Positions 42,728 to 51,902 of a stretch of DNA of 64,000 nucleotides are shown here, piece after piece. The position numbers and the translations under genes are program-made. Location: NCBI GenBank assembly GCA_040389045.1, contig JAZKAT010000029.1, positions 26,877 through 90,876 of the forward strand, written 5' to 3'. The notes beneath the pieces were generated by a model, which did no database searches, was not told the origin of the DNA, and worked only from the letters and a program-made list of their open reading frames with translations. Numbering within the stretch: the first letter of the stretch is position 1; each line of letters opens with the position of its first letter. This DNA comes from UBA5158 sp040389045. GTDB lineage: Bacteria > Pseudomonadota > Gammaproteobacteria > DSM-16500.

Positions 42728-43340
42728 CTTAATAGTAGGTCTAACCGGCGGTATTGGCAGTGGTAAATCCACTGTGGCCAGACTATTTGCCAATCTGGGT
42801 GTACCGATTATTGATACCGACTTAATTGCCCATGACCTTACTGAACCTGGCAAACACGCTTTTCATACTATCGTTAAGCAATTCGACCAGATAACTATGA
42901 GCAATGGCCAATTGAACCGCAGATTGCTACGCCAGCTTATTTTTTCCGACCCGGAAAAACGTTACTGGCTGGAAGAATTATTGCATCCCCTCATTCGTGA
43001 AGAAGTGCTGCGCCAGCTAAGCTCGCTGGAAGCCCCTTACTGCATCGTAGTCATACCTTTATATTTTGAAAATTCACCCGACCCTGTCATAAATCGAGTG
43101 CTGGTAGTAGATACTGACGAAGCATTACAAATTGCTCGGGTGGCGAAACGCGATGTACATTCTGTTTTGGAAATAGAAGCCATTATGGCCACGCAGGTAA
43201 GCCGCAAAGTCCGATTAGATGGTGCAGACGATATTATTTTTAATACGCAAGGGCCTGAGTTTTTAGTACCTCAGGTGGAAGAACTTCATAAATCCTACCT
43301 GGCGATCGCCAAGGAGCTACAGGCTGAAATTAAGGGTTAA
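42714..43340 (+). CDS. coaE: Dephospho-CoA kinase
   Basis: A 208-residue P-loop kinase that phosphorylates the 3'-hydroxyl of dephospho-CoA, the last step of CoA synthesis. The P-loop is GLTGGIGSGKST (residues 9-20). PIIDTDLIAHDL is the substrate-binding Asp region, and the lid segment carries RVAKRD. The length is normal. It overlaps the end of pilD by 14 bp and is followed by zapD after 59 bp. Confidence 0.97.
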   Translation: MPSTNLIVGLTGGIGSGKSTVARLFANLGVPIIDTDLIAHDLTEPGKHAFHTIVKQFDQITMSNGQLNRRLLRQLIFSDPEKRYWLEELLHPLIREEVLRQLSSLEAPYCIVVIPLYFENSPDPVINRVLVVDTDEALQIARVAKRDVHSVLEIEAIMATQVSRKVRLDGADDIIFNTQGPEFLVPQVEELHKSYLAIAKELQAEIKG

Positions 43341-43399
43341 CTCACTGTTCTTTTTCATGTTACTATCTCAGCGTTAATCCTTAGCGACTGAACTATAAC

Positions 43400-44167
43400 A
43401 TGATTGAAAATAGCAGTATCTATGAACAACCTTTAAACGAACTTATTCGCGTATGTTTGCGTCTTGAACAATTGTTCAATCAAATTGATCATCATATCAA
43501 TGATGTGTCAACTTATGGCACGCGTACTATCGTTATTGCTATTATTCATGTTTTACATTTACTCGATCGGCCAGATTTAAAAGCCAAGCTGGCCAAAGAA
43601 TTAGGCCATCATTTAAGCAACCTGATGCGTCTTGAACACACTCCACAAATTGATCAGGATAAGCTGCGAAAACTCTTACGGGAATTAGATGATTTAATTC
43701 GAGGTTTCATTGATAGCAATGGCAAGATCGGTCAAAACTTACGCGAAGTAGAAATGTTGAACAACCTACGCCTACATTTGACCACACCCGGTGGCGGCTG
43801 CAGTTTCGACATTCCTACTTACCATCACTGGCTGCAACAATCCGCCGAGACCCGCCAGGAAACTATCAAGAAATGGTTAAATGAATTTAGCAGTATACGC
43901 ACAACCGTTGCCCTGGTTTTGCAACTGATTAGAGAAGGCAGTAAAACCCAGCAAAAAACTGCTGACAAAGGTTTTTATCAAGAATTATTAGATCCGCAAT
44001 TAAATTTACGCATGATTCGTGTCGCTATTCCCAAAGGCATTTCCACTTATCCAGAAATTAGTGTTGGTCGTCATTTTCTGAGTGTCAGATTTTACGCCCC
44101 TAGCATTAAAGACCGACCGGCACAATATTCAGATGATCTTTCGTTTCATCTCGCCTACGGTAATTGA
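43400..44167 (+). CDS. zapD: Cell division protein ZapD
   Basis: A 255-residue cytosolic protein of the ZapD (DUF1342/YacF) family, which binds the FtsZ C-terminal tail and cross-links FtsZ filaments at midcell. Recognisable are YEQPLNELIRVCLRLEQLF at the start, LREVEMLNNLRLHLTTPGG and GGCSFDIPTYHHWL in the middle, and the beta-rich end ISVGRHFLSVRF. It keeps the standard position between coaE and yacG. No signal or membrane segment is seen. Confidence 0.96.
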   Translation: MIENSSIYEQPLNELIRVCLRLEQLFNQIDHHINDVSTYGTRTIVIAIIHVLHLLDRPDLKAKLAKELGHHLSNLMRLEHTPQIDQDKLRKLLRELDDLIRGFIDSNGKIGQNLREVEMLNNLRLHLTTPGGGCSFDIPTYHHWLQQSAETRQETIKKWLNEFSSIRTTVALVLQLIREGSKTQQKTADKGFYQELLDPQLNLRMIRVAIPKGISTYPEISVGRHFLSVRFYAPSIKDRPAQYSDDLSFHLAYGN

Positions 44168-44178
44168 TGGAGTCATGC

Positions 44179-44379
44179 ATGACTGACAAAATCGATAAAA
44201 TAAGCTGTCCCACTTGCGGCAAAAAAGGCACCTGGACACCTAGCAATGTATTTCGCCCATTCTGTTCGGATCGTTGCAAACTGATAGACTTAGGCGATTG
44301 GGCGGCGGAAAAACACAAAGTGCCCGGTGAAGAAATTGATTTAAATAGTCTCGATAATGAATCAGATAACGAAGAATAA
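44179..44379 (+). CDS. yacG: DNA gyrase inhibitor / zinc-binding protein YacG
   Basis: A 66-residue zinc-ribbon protein. Four cysteines, CPTC and FCSDRC, form the zinc site, followed by IDLGDWAAEKH, the family signature. The tail is acidic (NSLDNESDNEE). E. coli YacG binds GyrB and inhibits gyrase. GGAG seven bases upstream of the ATG at 44179 chooses this start over a nearby ATG at 44167 that overlaps the zapD stop. Its stop codon abuts that of the convergent OTU-like gene with no intervening base. Confidence 0.93.
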   Translation: MTDKIDKISCPTCGKKGTWTPSNVFRPFCSDRCKLIDLGDWAAEKHKVPGEEIDLNSLDNESDNEE

Positions 44380-45711
44380 CTATAAGGGTTTTATGATTCT
44401 CTTGTGATGTTTAACTGCTTTTACTATCAAGTCTAATTTTTCAGCTGAATCGGTTTTAAAAAATAAAAAGTTACCGGTAAGCGCTTTATGAACAATACCA
44501 GCAACCAAATATCCTACACCCACTCCAATAATCGCCAATGCGACATTCGCTAGAACTTGTTTCCATCCCCGATATCTTTCTAATACTGGTCTAGCTGCAT
44601 TGATTAATGCGGTGGAATTAGTGACAAACTCATTTGGACTAAGTTTACCTAGGTTAAAGTACAAATGTGCTTGTTGACTTAATTTAGTAACCAAGCGCTT
44701 GGAGACTCGTGCCGCAGGTTTATAATTTCGTTCGGTATTGCTTCTTCTTTCCAATTCACCCGCCTTGACAATCAAAACCTGAAGTTCCCCATAAAAATTA
44801 GCAGCCTGTGGATCATATTTTTTTAACGGGATAAATTGAGCTGGAACAATTGGCTCTTTTCTTTTAATTGGCGAAAGGGTGTCATCTGGAGAAGTTATTT
44901 TAGAGGCTATCAGTGGCGCCATATCCTCATTAACTATTTCTGCTTTTGCCTCAGGAATTTGTTTAACCATCGTTTGAATTGAGACTTTCTCAACGCTATC
45001 AATTCCAGCTCGTAAACTTTCTCGTGCTTTATATCTGTTTTCAGATTTAGGAGAAAGCGTAAATGATTCATCACTGGTCATTCTTTGTTTAAATTGTTGG
45101 TCTAATGCGCTTTGACGCAAAGCCAGAGCGAAGGCGTTAAATAAACAATTTCCATCACCAATCGTGCCTTCAGGATTATCAGGCTCAAAAAACCAATGTA
45201 CCTGTTCATAATAGTACATACGCAATACTGGCGCATTTGCATTAGTAGATCGATTAACAACATGGGTAGTTTGTTCTTCCCCATCGACTATTTCCGTAAC
45301 CTGCACTGTCATATTAAACAAACTACCTAATGCCGCAGCTTCAACTTCTGTTGACCAGACATAATTTCTAGCTTGATAATCTAAATATTGTTCGAGATCA
45401 GCAGTAATACTGCCCCGTCTATAAAATTCGCGATAATGTTCGCGAAATTCCTGGGCCATCGGTATGTTAGCGGATCGCAAATGCGAAATCGCGGCAGCCC
45501 TTAAAAAAGGTGCTAGATATATTTGTAAATTTCTTTCGTCTTCTTCGTGCAATAACAATTTACGCACGGCTGTTTCTATATCAGGGCTTTTCATCTTACT
45601 TTTAAATCGGGCGTGAGGAACTTTACTAAATAATAAGTCCTTTACCAATTCCAACGTATTGAAAGCAGCAGTGGTTGATTGAACATTTCCGCGTCGTCTA
45701 TTTAATGACAT
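44380..45711 (-). CDS. Putative circularly permuted OTU-type cysteine protease with C-terminal membrane helix
   Basis: A 443-residue protein without signal peptide. TIGDGNCLFNAFALAL (from residue 183) is the OTU catalytic loop, with Asp186 and Cys189. The other OTU half normally lies after the Cys, but here it lies before it: LEQYLDYQARNYVWSTEVEAAALG and LFNMTVQV (about 106-138), then VLRMYYYEQVHWFF with candidate catalytic His172. After Cys189 no second W...E..A / H-W pattern is found. The order is therefore His half then Cys half, a circular permutation. The rest is a Lys-rich linker, helices (about 300-385), one membrane segment (about 386-408, VALAIIGVGVGYLVAGIV) and a basic tail. OTU proteins cleave ubiquitin chains, a eukaryotic substrate, so delivery into a host cell is inferred. 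Precedent: a permuted bacterial OTU (EschOTU) is known to me from memory. Confidence 0.72.
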   Translation of the reverse strand: MSLNRRRGNVQSTTAAFNTLELVKDLLFSKVPHARFKSKMKSPDIETAVRKLLLHEEDERNLQIYLAPFLRAAAISHLRSANIPMAQEFREHYREFYRRGSITADLEQYLDYQARNYVWSTEVEAAALGSLFNMTVQVTEIVDGEEQTTHVVNRSTNANAPVLRMYYYEQVHWFFEPDNPEGTIGDGNCLFNAFALALRQSALDQQFKQRMTSDESFTLSPKSENRYKARESLRAGIDSVEKVSIQTMVKQIPEAKAEIVNEDMAPLIASKITSPDDTLSPIKRKEPIVPAQFIPLKKYDPQAANFYGELQVLIVKAGELERRSNTERNYKPAARVSKRLVTKLSQQAHLYFNLGKLSPNEFVTNSTALINAARPVLERYRGWKQVLANVALAIIGVGVGYLVAGIVHKALTGNFLFFKTDSAEKLDLIVKAVKHHKRIIKPL

Positions 45712-45793
45712 AGATCCTTTCCAAAAAGTGCTAAAGGTCTATTTAGTATACAATATATAGCTTAAAGTTGGCTGAAATATGCTGAGGTTGTGA

Positions 45794-46192
45794 TTAAGGT
45801 TTTGATTCTGCTAACAATTTTTCAATCACTAATTTATTCCCTTCGGGGAATTCTCTTTTGGTTAAATCAGCGACAGCTATCCAGTCTATAGGCTGCCCTT
45901 CCGCACCGCGTGGTGTGCCAGAGAATTCTTTGACCAGCCAGGTATCTAATAAAACTGATTTATGCGGGTAATGATATTCAACTTGCGTCCAGGGTTCTGC
46001 TTTTGAAACTTCGATGCCGATTTCTTCACGGAGTTCACGCTGCAAAGCCGCAAAAGCACTTTCATTCACTTCTACTTTCCCACCCGGAAATTCCCAAGCG
46101 CCACCTTTTTCCTGATGAGATTGACGCTGCGCGATTAAGATTTGCTGGTTTGCATTGAAAATAATCGCGATAACCACATGTATGCTGCTCAT
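45794..46192 (-). CDS. mutT: 8-oxo-dGTP diphosphatase MutT (Nudix)
   Basis: A 132-residue Nudix hydrolase that removes oxidised dGTP from the nucleotide pool. The Nudix box GGKVEVNESAFAALQREL followed by REEIGI fits the GX5EX7REUXEEXGU pattern completely. The ATG at 46192 follows the secA stop codon by two bases (TAG-CC-ATG), so translation is coupled; an in-frame ATG eight codons upstream lies inside secA and is less likely. The pairing secA-mutT is a common gammaproteobacterial arrangement. Confidence 0.93.
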   Translation of the reverse strand: MSSIHVVIAIIFNANQQILIAQRQSHQEKGGAWEFPGGKVEVNESAFAALQRELREEIGIEVSKAEPWTQVEYHYPHKSVLLDTWLVKEFSGTPRGAEGQPIDWIAVADLTKREFPEGNKLVIEKLLAESKP

Positions 46193-46194
46193 GG

Positions 46195-48930
46195 CTAGGA
46201 AATACTGCCATGACACTGCTTGAACTTCTTGCCAGAGCCACAGGGACAGGGTTCGTTGCGGCCTACTTTACGTTCATCACGCACAAATGGCAGGACGTTA
46301 GCAGACCCCATGACATTACTATTCACATCTCCCGGCTCCTCGGCAACACCCGGCGCTTGCAATGTATCAACACCAGCGTGTTCATAAGCCATTTTAACTT
46401 TTAACGCTTCGCGACGCTGCGTTTCAAGCCGTTCCACATCCGCTTCCGCCCGCACTTCGAATTTACTGAGAATACCAATCACTTCGTGGTTGATTCTATC
46501 TAACATCTCTACAAATAATTCAAACGCTTCGCGCTTGTATTCCTGCTTAGGGTTCTTTTGCGCATAGCCACGTAAATGTATGCCTTGCCGCAAATAATCC
46601 ATAGAAGCCAAATGTTCGCGCCAATGGGTATCAAGCGTTTGCAGCATAATCGCTTTTTCAAACTGACGGATAACATTGGCGCCAGCCTGAGTTTCTTTTT
46701 GCGTATAAGCATCATTAAATAACTGGATGATGCGGGCGCGTAAATTTTCTTCGTGTAACGTGCCATCCTGCTCCAACCAATTCTTGATGGGCAGACGCAT
46801 GTTAAAATCTTTTTCCAACTGCTGTTCCAATCCCGGAATGTCCCATTGCTCTTCAAGACTTTGCGGCGGAATATATAAATTTATCATCGCATCAATAACA
46901 TTTTGACGGATAGACGCAATGGTTTCGCCAATATCTGTAGCGGTTAATAATTCATCGCGCTGACGGTAAATCACTTTACGTTGTTCATTCGCAACATCAT
47001 CGTATTCCAATAATTGTTTACGAATATCAAAATTGTGCGCTTCCACCTTACGCTGCGCGCCTTCAATATTGCGTGTCAATAATTTGGATTCCAGAGCAGC
47101 GCCTTTCTCCATACCCAGACGTTTCATGACGGAAATAAGTCTTTCACCGCCGAAAATACGTAACAGATTATCTTCCAGGGAAAGATAAAAACGTGACTTG
47201 CCTGGATCACCCTGACGTCCAGAACGGCCACGTAATTGATTATCAATACGGCGTGATTCATGACGCTCGGTGCCTAACACATACAAACCACCCGCTTTTA
47301 ACACATCATCATGGCGGATTTTCCAAGCCGCGCGACGTTCCGCAACATCTTCAGCAGCAGGATTTTCCAGCGCTTTTAATTCCGCTTCCAAATTACCACC
47401 CAGCACGATATCCGTACCGCGTCCCGCCATATTGGTGGCGATAGTCACGGCGCCAGGACGCCCTGCTTCCGCGATGATTTGCGCTTCTTGTTCGTGAAAT
47501 TTTGCATTTAACACTTGATGCGGGATTTTTTCTTTTTTGAGTAACCCGGAAAGATATTCCGAGGTTTCAATAGACGCGGTGCCCACCAGTGATGGCTGGC
47601 CAGCTTCACGGCTTTTTTTAATATCATCAATGATGGCGGCAAATTTTTCTTCCGCTGACATAAAGACTAAATCCGAGAAATCGCCACGAACCATTTCTTT
47701 ATTGGTTGGCAACACTACGACTTCCAATGCGTAAATTTGTTGAAACTCATAAGCTTCGGTATCAGCCGTACCCGTCATGCCAGAGAGTTTGTTATAAAGC
47801 CGGAAGAAATTCTGGAAGGTAATCGATGCCAGCGTCTGGTTTTCCTGACGGATTTTAACTTTTTCTTTGGCTTCCACCGCTTGATGCAAACCATCCGACC
47901 AACGTCGACCTGGCATGGTACGGCCCGTATGTTCATCGACAATTACCACTTCGCCATTTTGAACGATATAATCAATATCCGCTTTATACAAAGCATGAGC
48001 GCGCAAAGAAGCATTCAAATGATGCATCAACATAATGTTGTTAGCATCGTAAAGACTCTCGCCTTCTTTTATTAAACCTTCTCGAGAAAATATTTCTTCG
48101 ATATGTTGATGGCCCATTTCCGAAAGATGGGTTTGTTTTGCTTTTTCATCAACAAAAAAATCACCAGGTGCATCTTTTGATTCTTGCCTGACTAATTCAG
48201 GCACCAGCTTATTGATCGCCAGATAAAGGTCCGTACTGTCTTCGGCAGCGCCAGAAATAATTAACGGCGTACGCGCTTCGTCAATCAGAATGGAATCCAC
48301 TTCATCGACAATCGCATAATTCAGTGGCCGTTGTACTTTGTCGGCCAAACTAAACGCCATGTTATCGCGTAGATAATCAAAACCAAATTCATTGTTAGTG
48401 CCGAAAGATATATCGGCGGCATAAGCCAATTGCTTTTCTTGCGGCGGCATATCAGGCAGGATGACACCTACGGTCATACCCAGGAAACTGTATAACGGCC
48501 CCATCCAGGCGGCATCGCGCTTAGCCAGGTAATCGTTAATAGTAACGATATGCACACCCTTGCCCGATAATGCATTCAGATAAGCAGACAGGGTCGCCGT
48601 CAGGGTTTTGCCTTCGCCGGTACGGGCTTCGGCAATACAACCGTCGTTTAACACCATGCCACCTAGCAATTGCACATCAAAATGGCGCATATTCAACGTA
48701 CGCTTACCCGCTTCGCGAACCACGGCAAAGACTTCTGGCAGCAGTTGTTCCAGGGTAGCTCCCTGTGATATACGTTGCCTAAATTCTATGGTTTTGGCTT
48801 GCAGAGCTTCATCGGTCAGAGCGGAAATTTGGTCTTCCAGCGCATTGATTTTCTCAACTACTTTCCACATTTTTCGCAATACACGTTGATTGCGGCTGCC
48901 AAAAATTCGAGTAAAAAAACCTGTCAACAT
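46195..48930 (-). CDS. secA: Preprotein translocase ATPase SecA
   Basis: A 911-residue motor that drives proteins through SecYEG. Walker A is in EARTGEGKTLTATL (near residue 105), DEVDSILIDEARTP is the DEAD-like Walker B, and ATNMAGRGTDIVLGG and GRSGRQGDPG are the second helicase domain. The protein-crosslinking region, helical wing/scaffold, and the C-terminal zinc-binding tail NEPCPCGSGKKFKQCHG (SecB/phospholipid binding) are all present. Length is normal. The divergent dciA gene starts 122 bp upstream. No secM-like leader is apparent in that gap. Confidence 0.99.
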   Translation of the reverse strand: MLTGFFTRIFGSRNQRVLRKMWKVVEKINALEDQISALTDEALQAKTIEFRQRISQGATLEQLLPEVFAVVREAGKRTLNMRHFDVQLLGGMVLNDGCIAEARTGEGKTLTATLSAYLNALSGKGVHIVTINDYLAKRDAAWMGPLYSFLGMTVGVILPDMPPQEKQLAYAADISFGTNNEFGFDYLRDNMAFSLADKVQRPLNYAIVDEVDSILIDEARTPLIISGAAEDSTDLYLAINKLVPELVRQESKDAPGDFFVDEKAKQTHLSEMGHQHIEEIFSREGLIKEGESLYDANNIMLMHHLNASLRAHALYKADIDYIVQNGEVVIVDEHTGRTMPGRRWSDGLHQAVEAKEKVKIRQENQTLASITFQNFFRLYNKLSGMTGTADTEAYEFQQIYALEVVVLPTNKEMVRGDFSDLVFMSAEEKFAAIIDDIKKSREAGQPSLVGTASIETSEYLSGLLKKEKIPHQVLNAKFHEQEAQIIAEAGRPGAVTIATNMAGRGTDIVLGGNLEAELKALENPAAEDVAERRAAWKIRHDDVLKAGGLYVLGTERHESRRIDNQLRGRSGRQGDPGKSRFYLSLEDNLLRIFGGERLISVMKRLGMEKGAALESKLLTRNIEGAQRKVEAHNFDIRKQLLEYDDVANEQRKVIYRQRDELLTATDIGETIASIRQNVIDAMINLYIPPQSLEEQWDIPGLEQQLEKDFNMRLPIKNWLEQDGTLHEENLRARIIQLFNDAYTQKETQAGANVIRQFEKAIMLQTLDTHWREHLASMDYLRQGIHLRGYAQKNPKQEYKREAFELFVEMLDRINHEVIGILSKFEVRAEADVERLETQRREALKVKMAYEHAGVDTLQAPGVAEEPGDVNSNVMGSANVLPFVRDERKVGRNEPCPCGSGKKFKQCHGSIS

Positions 48931-49052
48931 AGCGCTTGCTGTCTTCTTATAAAATTAATCGGTAAGCTTCGCCTACCAGGCCGGAAAAGTCAAATTCCCT
49001 ATAGGCAAAGGATTAGGTAGACTATTGCTAAATACAAGGAACGAACGATACC

Positions 49053-49499
49053 ATGAGCCAGGATTCGCAACAAGCTATTAGTCATGTTTTACAACAGGAT
49101 AGCCAAATTATTGATGCTGTTTTGCTCAAATTAAAGCAGCTGCGCGAATTACAAAATATTTTGCATAATTATCTCGATGAAAAGCTGGCGCCGCACTGTC
49201 AGGTAGCCAATTTTGAAAATAATTCCCTCTGTATCATCACCAACACCGCTTTATGGGCGACCCAGCTACGCTTCCAGATACCGAATTTATTGACTCAGCT
49301 AAATCAACATGTTGAACTAGCCGGGTTGCGGGAGATACGCTGTAAAATACGGCCGAAACAGCACTTGCAGCAGCCGGTGGTCTCGTCACCGCTTGAGCGA
49401 TTGTCCCTTGAAACATCGCTGGTTTTGCTGGAAACTGCAAAGACCATTAAACACCAATCCCTCAAAAAGATTATGGAAAAGATTGCCCAAAACACCTAA
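49053..49499 (+). CDS. dciA: DciA-like protein (DUF721)
   Basis: A 148-residue protein with a DUF721 domain: KLAPHCQVANFENNSLCIIT, then NTALWATQLRFQIPNLLTQL and REIRCKIRP, the K-homology-like fold of DciA. DciA loads the replicative helicase DnaB in bacteria without DnaC. The location beside secA and near lpxC is the usual one for this gene in gammaproteobacteria. A Gln/His-rich linker (PKQHLQQPV) leads to a short C-terminal helix. The next gene follows after 8 bp. Confidence 0.85.
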   Translation: MSQDSQQAISHVLQQDSQIIDAVLLKLKQLRELQNILHNYLDEKLAPHCQVANFENNSLCIITNTALWATQLRFQIPNLLTQLNQHVELAGLREIRCKIRPKQHLQQPVVSSPLERLSLETSLVLLETAKTIKHQSLKKIMEKIAQNT

Positions 49500-49507
49500 G
49501 GACTTAT

Positions 49508-50032
49508 ATGAAATTAACACGGTTAGTAACTGGCATTATCGCCGCCCTCATTAGCAATAATTGTTTAGCCGCCCCCGGCGCCCCGCAAAAGTGCGCCAGC
49601 TCTATGGGTAATGTCATTATCGCTCAGGTGACTTTGGGCTGTATGTCGATTAACGGCAGCGCTTCGCTAACCGGGACCACGTTCACCGGCGATTTAATAC
49701 TTACCGGGCCTCTGCGAGCCAGTGGCGTGAAATTCCAGGGATTAAACGTAACCGGCCCCGTCTCGTTGGAAAGTTCACAAATTGCGGGTGAAGCTCATAT
49801 CATTGGCGCGCTATCCGTCATGTCATCCACTTTTAACAAGAAACTGACGGTGAATGCGGTAGATATTTTACTTAACGGCACCACTACCAAAGACATTATT
49901 ATTGAATCCTCCCAGCCCAGCACCCTGCTGCTGACTGATACTACGGTGAATGGCAATGTGATTTTCAGCAAAGCGCATGGCACAGTAACTAATAAGAATT
50001 CAACGATTAAAGGAAAAGTAACGCAGCCATGA
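49508..50032 (+). CDS. Secreted beta-helix-like (bactofilin-like) protein
   Basis: A 174-residue exported protein of unknown function. The signal peptide ends NCLAA near residue 22. The mature part is a series of short strands with a regular hydrophobic spacing of about 20 residues: GNVIIAQVTLG, GDLILTGPLRAS, GLNVTGPVSLESS, GEAHIIGALSV, KKLTVNAVDIL, KDIIIESS, GNVIFSKAHG and IKGKVTQP. This looks like a right-handed beta-helix similar to bactofilins, although bactofilins are normally cytosolic. Two cysteines (C29, C45) near the start could bond. AAGGA precedes the ATG, and the gene is probably co-transcribed with dciA. Confidence 0.72.
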   Translation: MKLTRLVTGIIAALISNNCLAAPGAPQKCASSMGNVIIAQVTLGCMSINGSASLTGTTFTGDLILTGPLRASGVKFQGLNVTGPVSLESSQIAGEAHIIGALSVMSSTFNKKLTVNAVDILLNGTTTKDIIIESSQPSTLLLTDTTVNGNVIFSKAHGTVTNKNSTIKGKVTQP

Positions 50033-50045
50033 TTTGTCTGCCCTT

Positions 50046-50075
50046 CTGTCATGCCAGCTCAGGCCGGCATGACAG
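50046..50075. repeat. Palindromic repeat at convergent gene ends
   Basis: CTGTCATGCCAGC pairs with GCCGGCATGACAG (12 of 13 positions), placed exactly between the secreted-protein gene ending at 50032 and the barrel gene ending at 50079. Likely shared terminator hairpin. Confidence 0.8.
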
Positions 50076-50078
50076 GAT

Positions 50079-50861
50079 TTACAAAACCACCGTTACCTGA
50101 CCCAGTAATGCGTTAGTATATAAATGGGATTGCGACAACGTACCTGAAACATTCGCGTGATTGACACTAGCCTGCCCCAGTTTAAATGCGCCTAAATCTG
50201 CAAAACGGTAACCAATACCGATACGCATTCGGTTCGTGACATCCAAATCTATCCCCGCCCCGACTGTATAACTAAAGGAAGTCTGCGTTCTATTCAAATA
50301 AACCCGGGTAAACGGCGTATTGACATTAGTCCGGTAATTATAAGCTTTATTAAAAGAACCGCCCAATCCAGCCAGCAGGTAGGGATGGAGGACATCACCA
50401 ATGGTCGCCAGAAACTTTCCTTCAAACAGTAATTGTCGGCCTAAGACGCTGTATTTGTAAGTCGACGTTTGGGTGGCACCGCCCGCAATCCCCTGGCTCA
50501 CATAACCTTCGGCTTTAAACGATGTACCGGGCTGAGCATAATCCAATCCCAGTTGTAAAAACCAGTTTGGTAATATCATGCCTTGAATGCCGATGAACCC
50601 ATCAATTAACAAAGCGCGTTGCAGGGTCTGCTTGGGAGTATAACTATAAAATCGCGCCCCTGGTTGTGATGCGGGAAAATAAGCGGTATTGCCGGTGTCA
50701 GTAGAACGGATCTGTCCTGCACCCAACGTAATAATATAATTCCAGTTAGGAAAGGCAAAAAAACTATTGTAAGCATCTGCTGATGAAGCAAAAAAACTTA
50801 AGCCGAAAACCAGAAAGATTTCAATCCATGCGCTTTTGGTTCTAAGCAAAGTTTTCAGCAT
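50079..50861 (-). CDS. Outer-membrane beta-barrel protein (OmpW/OMP_b-brl-like)
   Basis: A 260-residue exported protein. AGGGAAG six bases before the ATG at 50861 chooses this start; an ATG five codons upstream overlaps the ribosome site. The signal peptide (to about SSADA) is followed by amphipathic strands typical of a small barrel: NWNYIITLGAGQI, LQLGLDYAQPG, HPYLLAGLGGSFNKAYNY, SFSYTVGAGIDLDVTNRMRIGIGYRF (shorter pieces of one segment), and a final TNALLGQVTVVL. The combination 'PYLLAGLGG' and 'GAGIDL..N.. GIGYRF' is characteristic of the OMP_b-brl family found in many Legionella surface proteins. The next gene upstream is lpxC, 52 bp away. Confidence 0.82.
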   Translation of the reverse strand: MLKTLLRTKSAWIEIFLVFGLSFFASSADAYNSFFAFPNWNYIITLGAGQIRSTDTGNTAYFPASQPGARFYSYTPKQTLQRALLIDGFIGIQGMILPNWFLQLGLDYAQPGTSFKAEGYVSQGIAGGATQTSTYKYSVLGRQLLFEGKFLATIGDVLHPYLLAGLGGSFNKAYNYRTNVNTPFTRVYLNRTQTSFSYTVGAGIDLDVTNRMRIGIGYRFADLGAFKLGQASVNHANVSGTLSQSHLYTNALLGQVTVVL

Positions 50862-50912
50862 GTAACTTCCCTGCATGGAGTGTTATTTAGAAAAGCGGAG
50901 TGCGCTAACGAT

Positions 50913-51830
50913 TTAAAAATCCGCAACCAGAACTGGTCGCATATAAGAAATTGGCGCTGCCGCGACATCATCAAAGGTAACATATTCCCAGGCATCTGCT
51001 TGGGCCAATAGTTTAAGTAGTAATTTGTTATTTAACGCATGGCCCGATTTGTGGCCGCTGAAAGCGCCAATCAAACTGGAACCTAGTAAATACAAATCAC
51101 CAATGGCATCGAGAATTTTATGTTTAACGAATTCATCTTCGTAACGCAGACCATCTTCATTCAGCACGCGATAATCATCAATCCCAATTGCATTATCCAG
51201 GCTTGCGCCCAATGCTAAATTCAATTCTCGTAACCGTTCAAAATCCGCCATAAAACCAAAAGTACGGGCACGGCTAACTTCTTTCACGTAAGAAGTGCTG
51301 GAAAAATCCAGGGTGGCTGTTTTGCAAAGTGAATTAAAAACGGGATGATCAAATTCAATAGAAAATGTTACTTTAAAACCTTCAAACGGTTCGAAAGCCA
51401 CCCACTTGTCGCCATCTTTCACTTTGACTTTGCGCTTGATGCGGATAAAACCTTTTGGCGCGTTTTGTTCCTGAATGCCGGCTGACTGCACTAGAAAAAC
51501 AAATGGAGCCGCACTGCCATCCATAATGGGAATTTCAGAAGTACTAATATCGACATAAGCATTATCAATGCCCAAACCCGCAAATGCAGAAAGTAAATGT
51601 TCAACGGTAGATACCCGAACGCCATCTTTAATGAGACAGGTTGATAAGGTGGTATCACCTACATTTTCGGCACAAGCACGAATTTCAATGGGGGGATTTA
51701 AATCGATACGGGTAAAGATAATACCAGTGTTGGGTGGAGCTGGTTTGAGTGTCAACTCAGCTCTTACACCTCCATGTAACGTAATTCCTGTCGCCTTAAT
51801 AACATTCTTTAAGGTGCGTTGTCTAATCAT
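50913..51830 (-). CDS. lpxC: UDP-3-O-acyl-N-acetylglucosamine deacetylase LpxC
   Basis: A 305-residue zinc enzyme, the committed step of lipid A synthesis. Zinc ligands are His78 (VSTVEHLLSAFAG) and the His/Asp pair in VKHKILDAIGD. The catalytic-base region IPIMDGSAAPF and the C-terminal FSGHKSGHALNN are in place. It sits downstream of ftsZ, the conserved end of the division cluster, with 130 bp in between that hold a hairpin. Confidence 0.98.
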   Translation of the reverse strand: MIRQRTLKNVIKATGITLHGGVRAELTLKPAPPNTGIIFTRIDLNPPIEIRACAENVGDTTLSTCLIKDGVRVSTVEHLLSAFAGLGIDNAYVDISTSEIPIMDGSAAPFVFLVQSAGIQEQNAPKGFIRIKRKVKVKDGDKWVAFEPFEGFKVTFSIEFDHPVFNSLCKTATLDFSSTSYVKEVSRARTFGFMADFERLRELNLALGASLDNAIGIDDYRVLNEDGLRYEDEFVKHKILDAIGDLYLLGSSLIGAFSGHKSGHALNNKLLLKLLAQADAWEYVTFDDVAAAPISYMRPVLVADF

Positions 51831-51902
51831 TACTAGTTCACTTTTTTCACACTGTTGCTGTGCATAGTAACATAAAAATATTGTTTTTTAAATTAATAAT
51901 TT

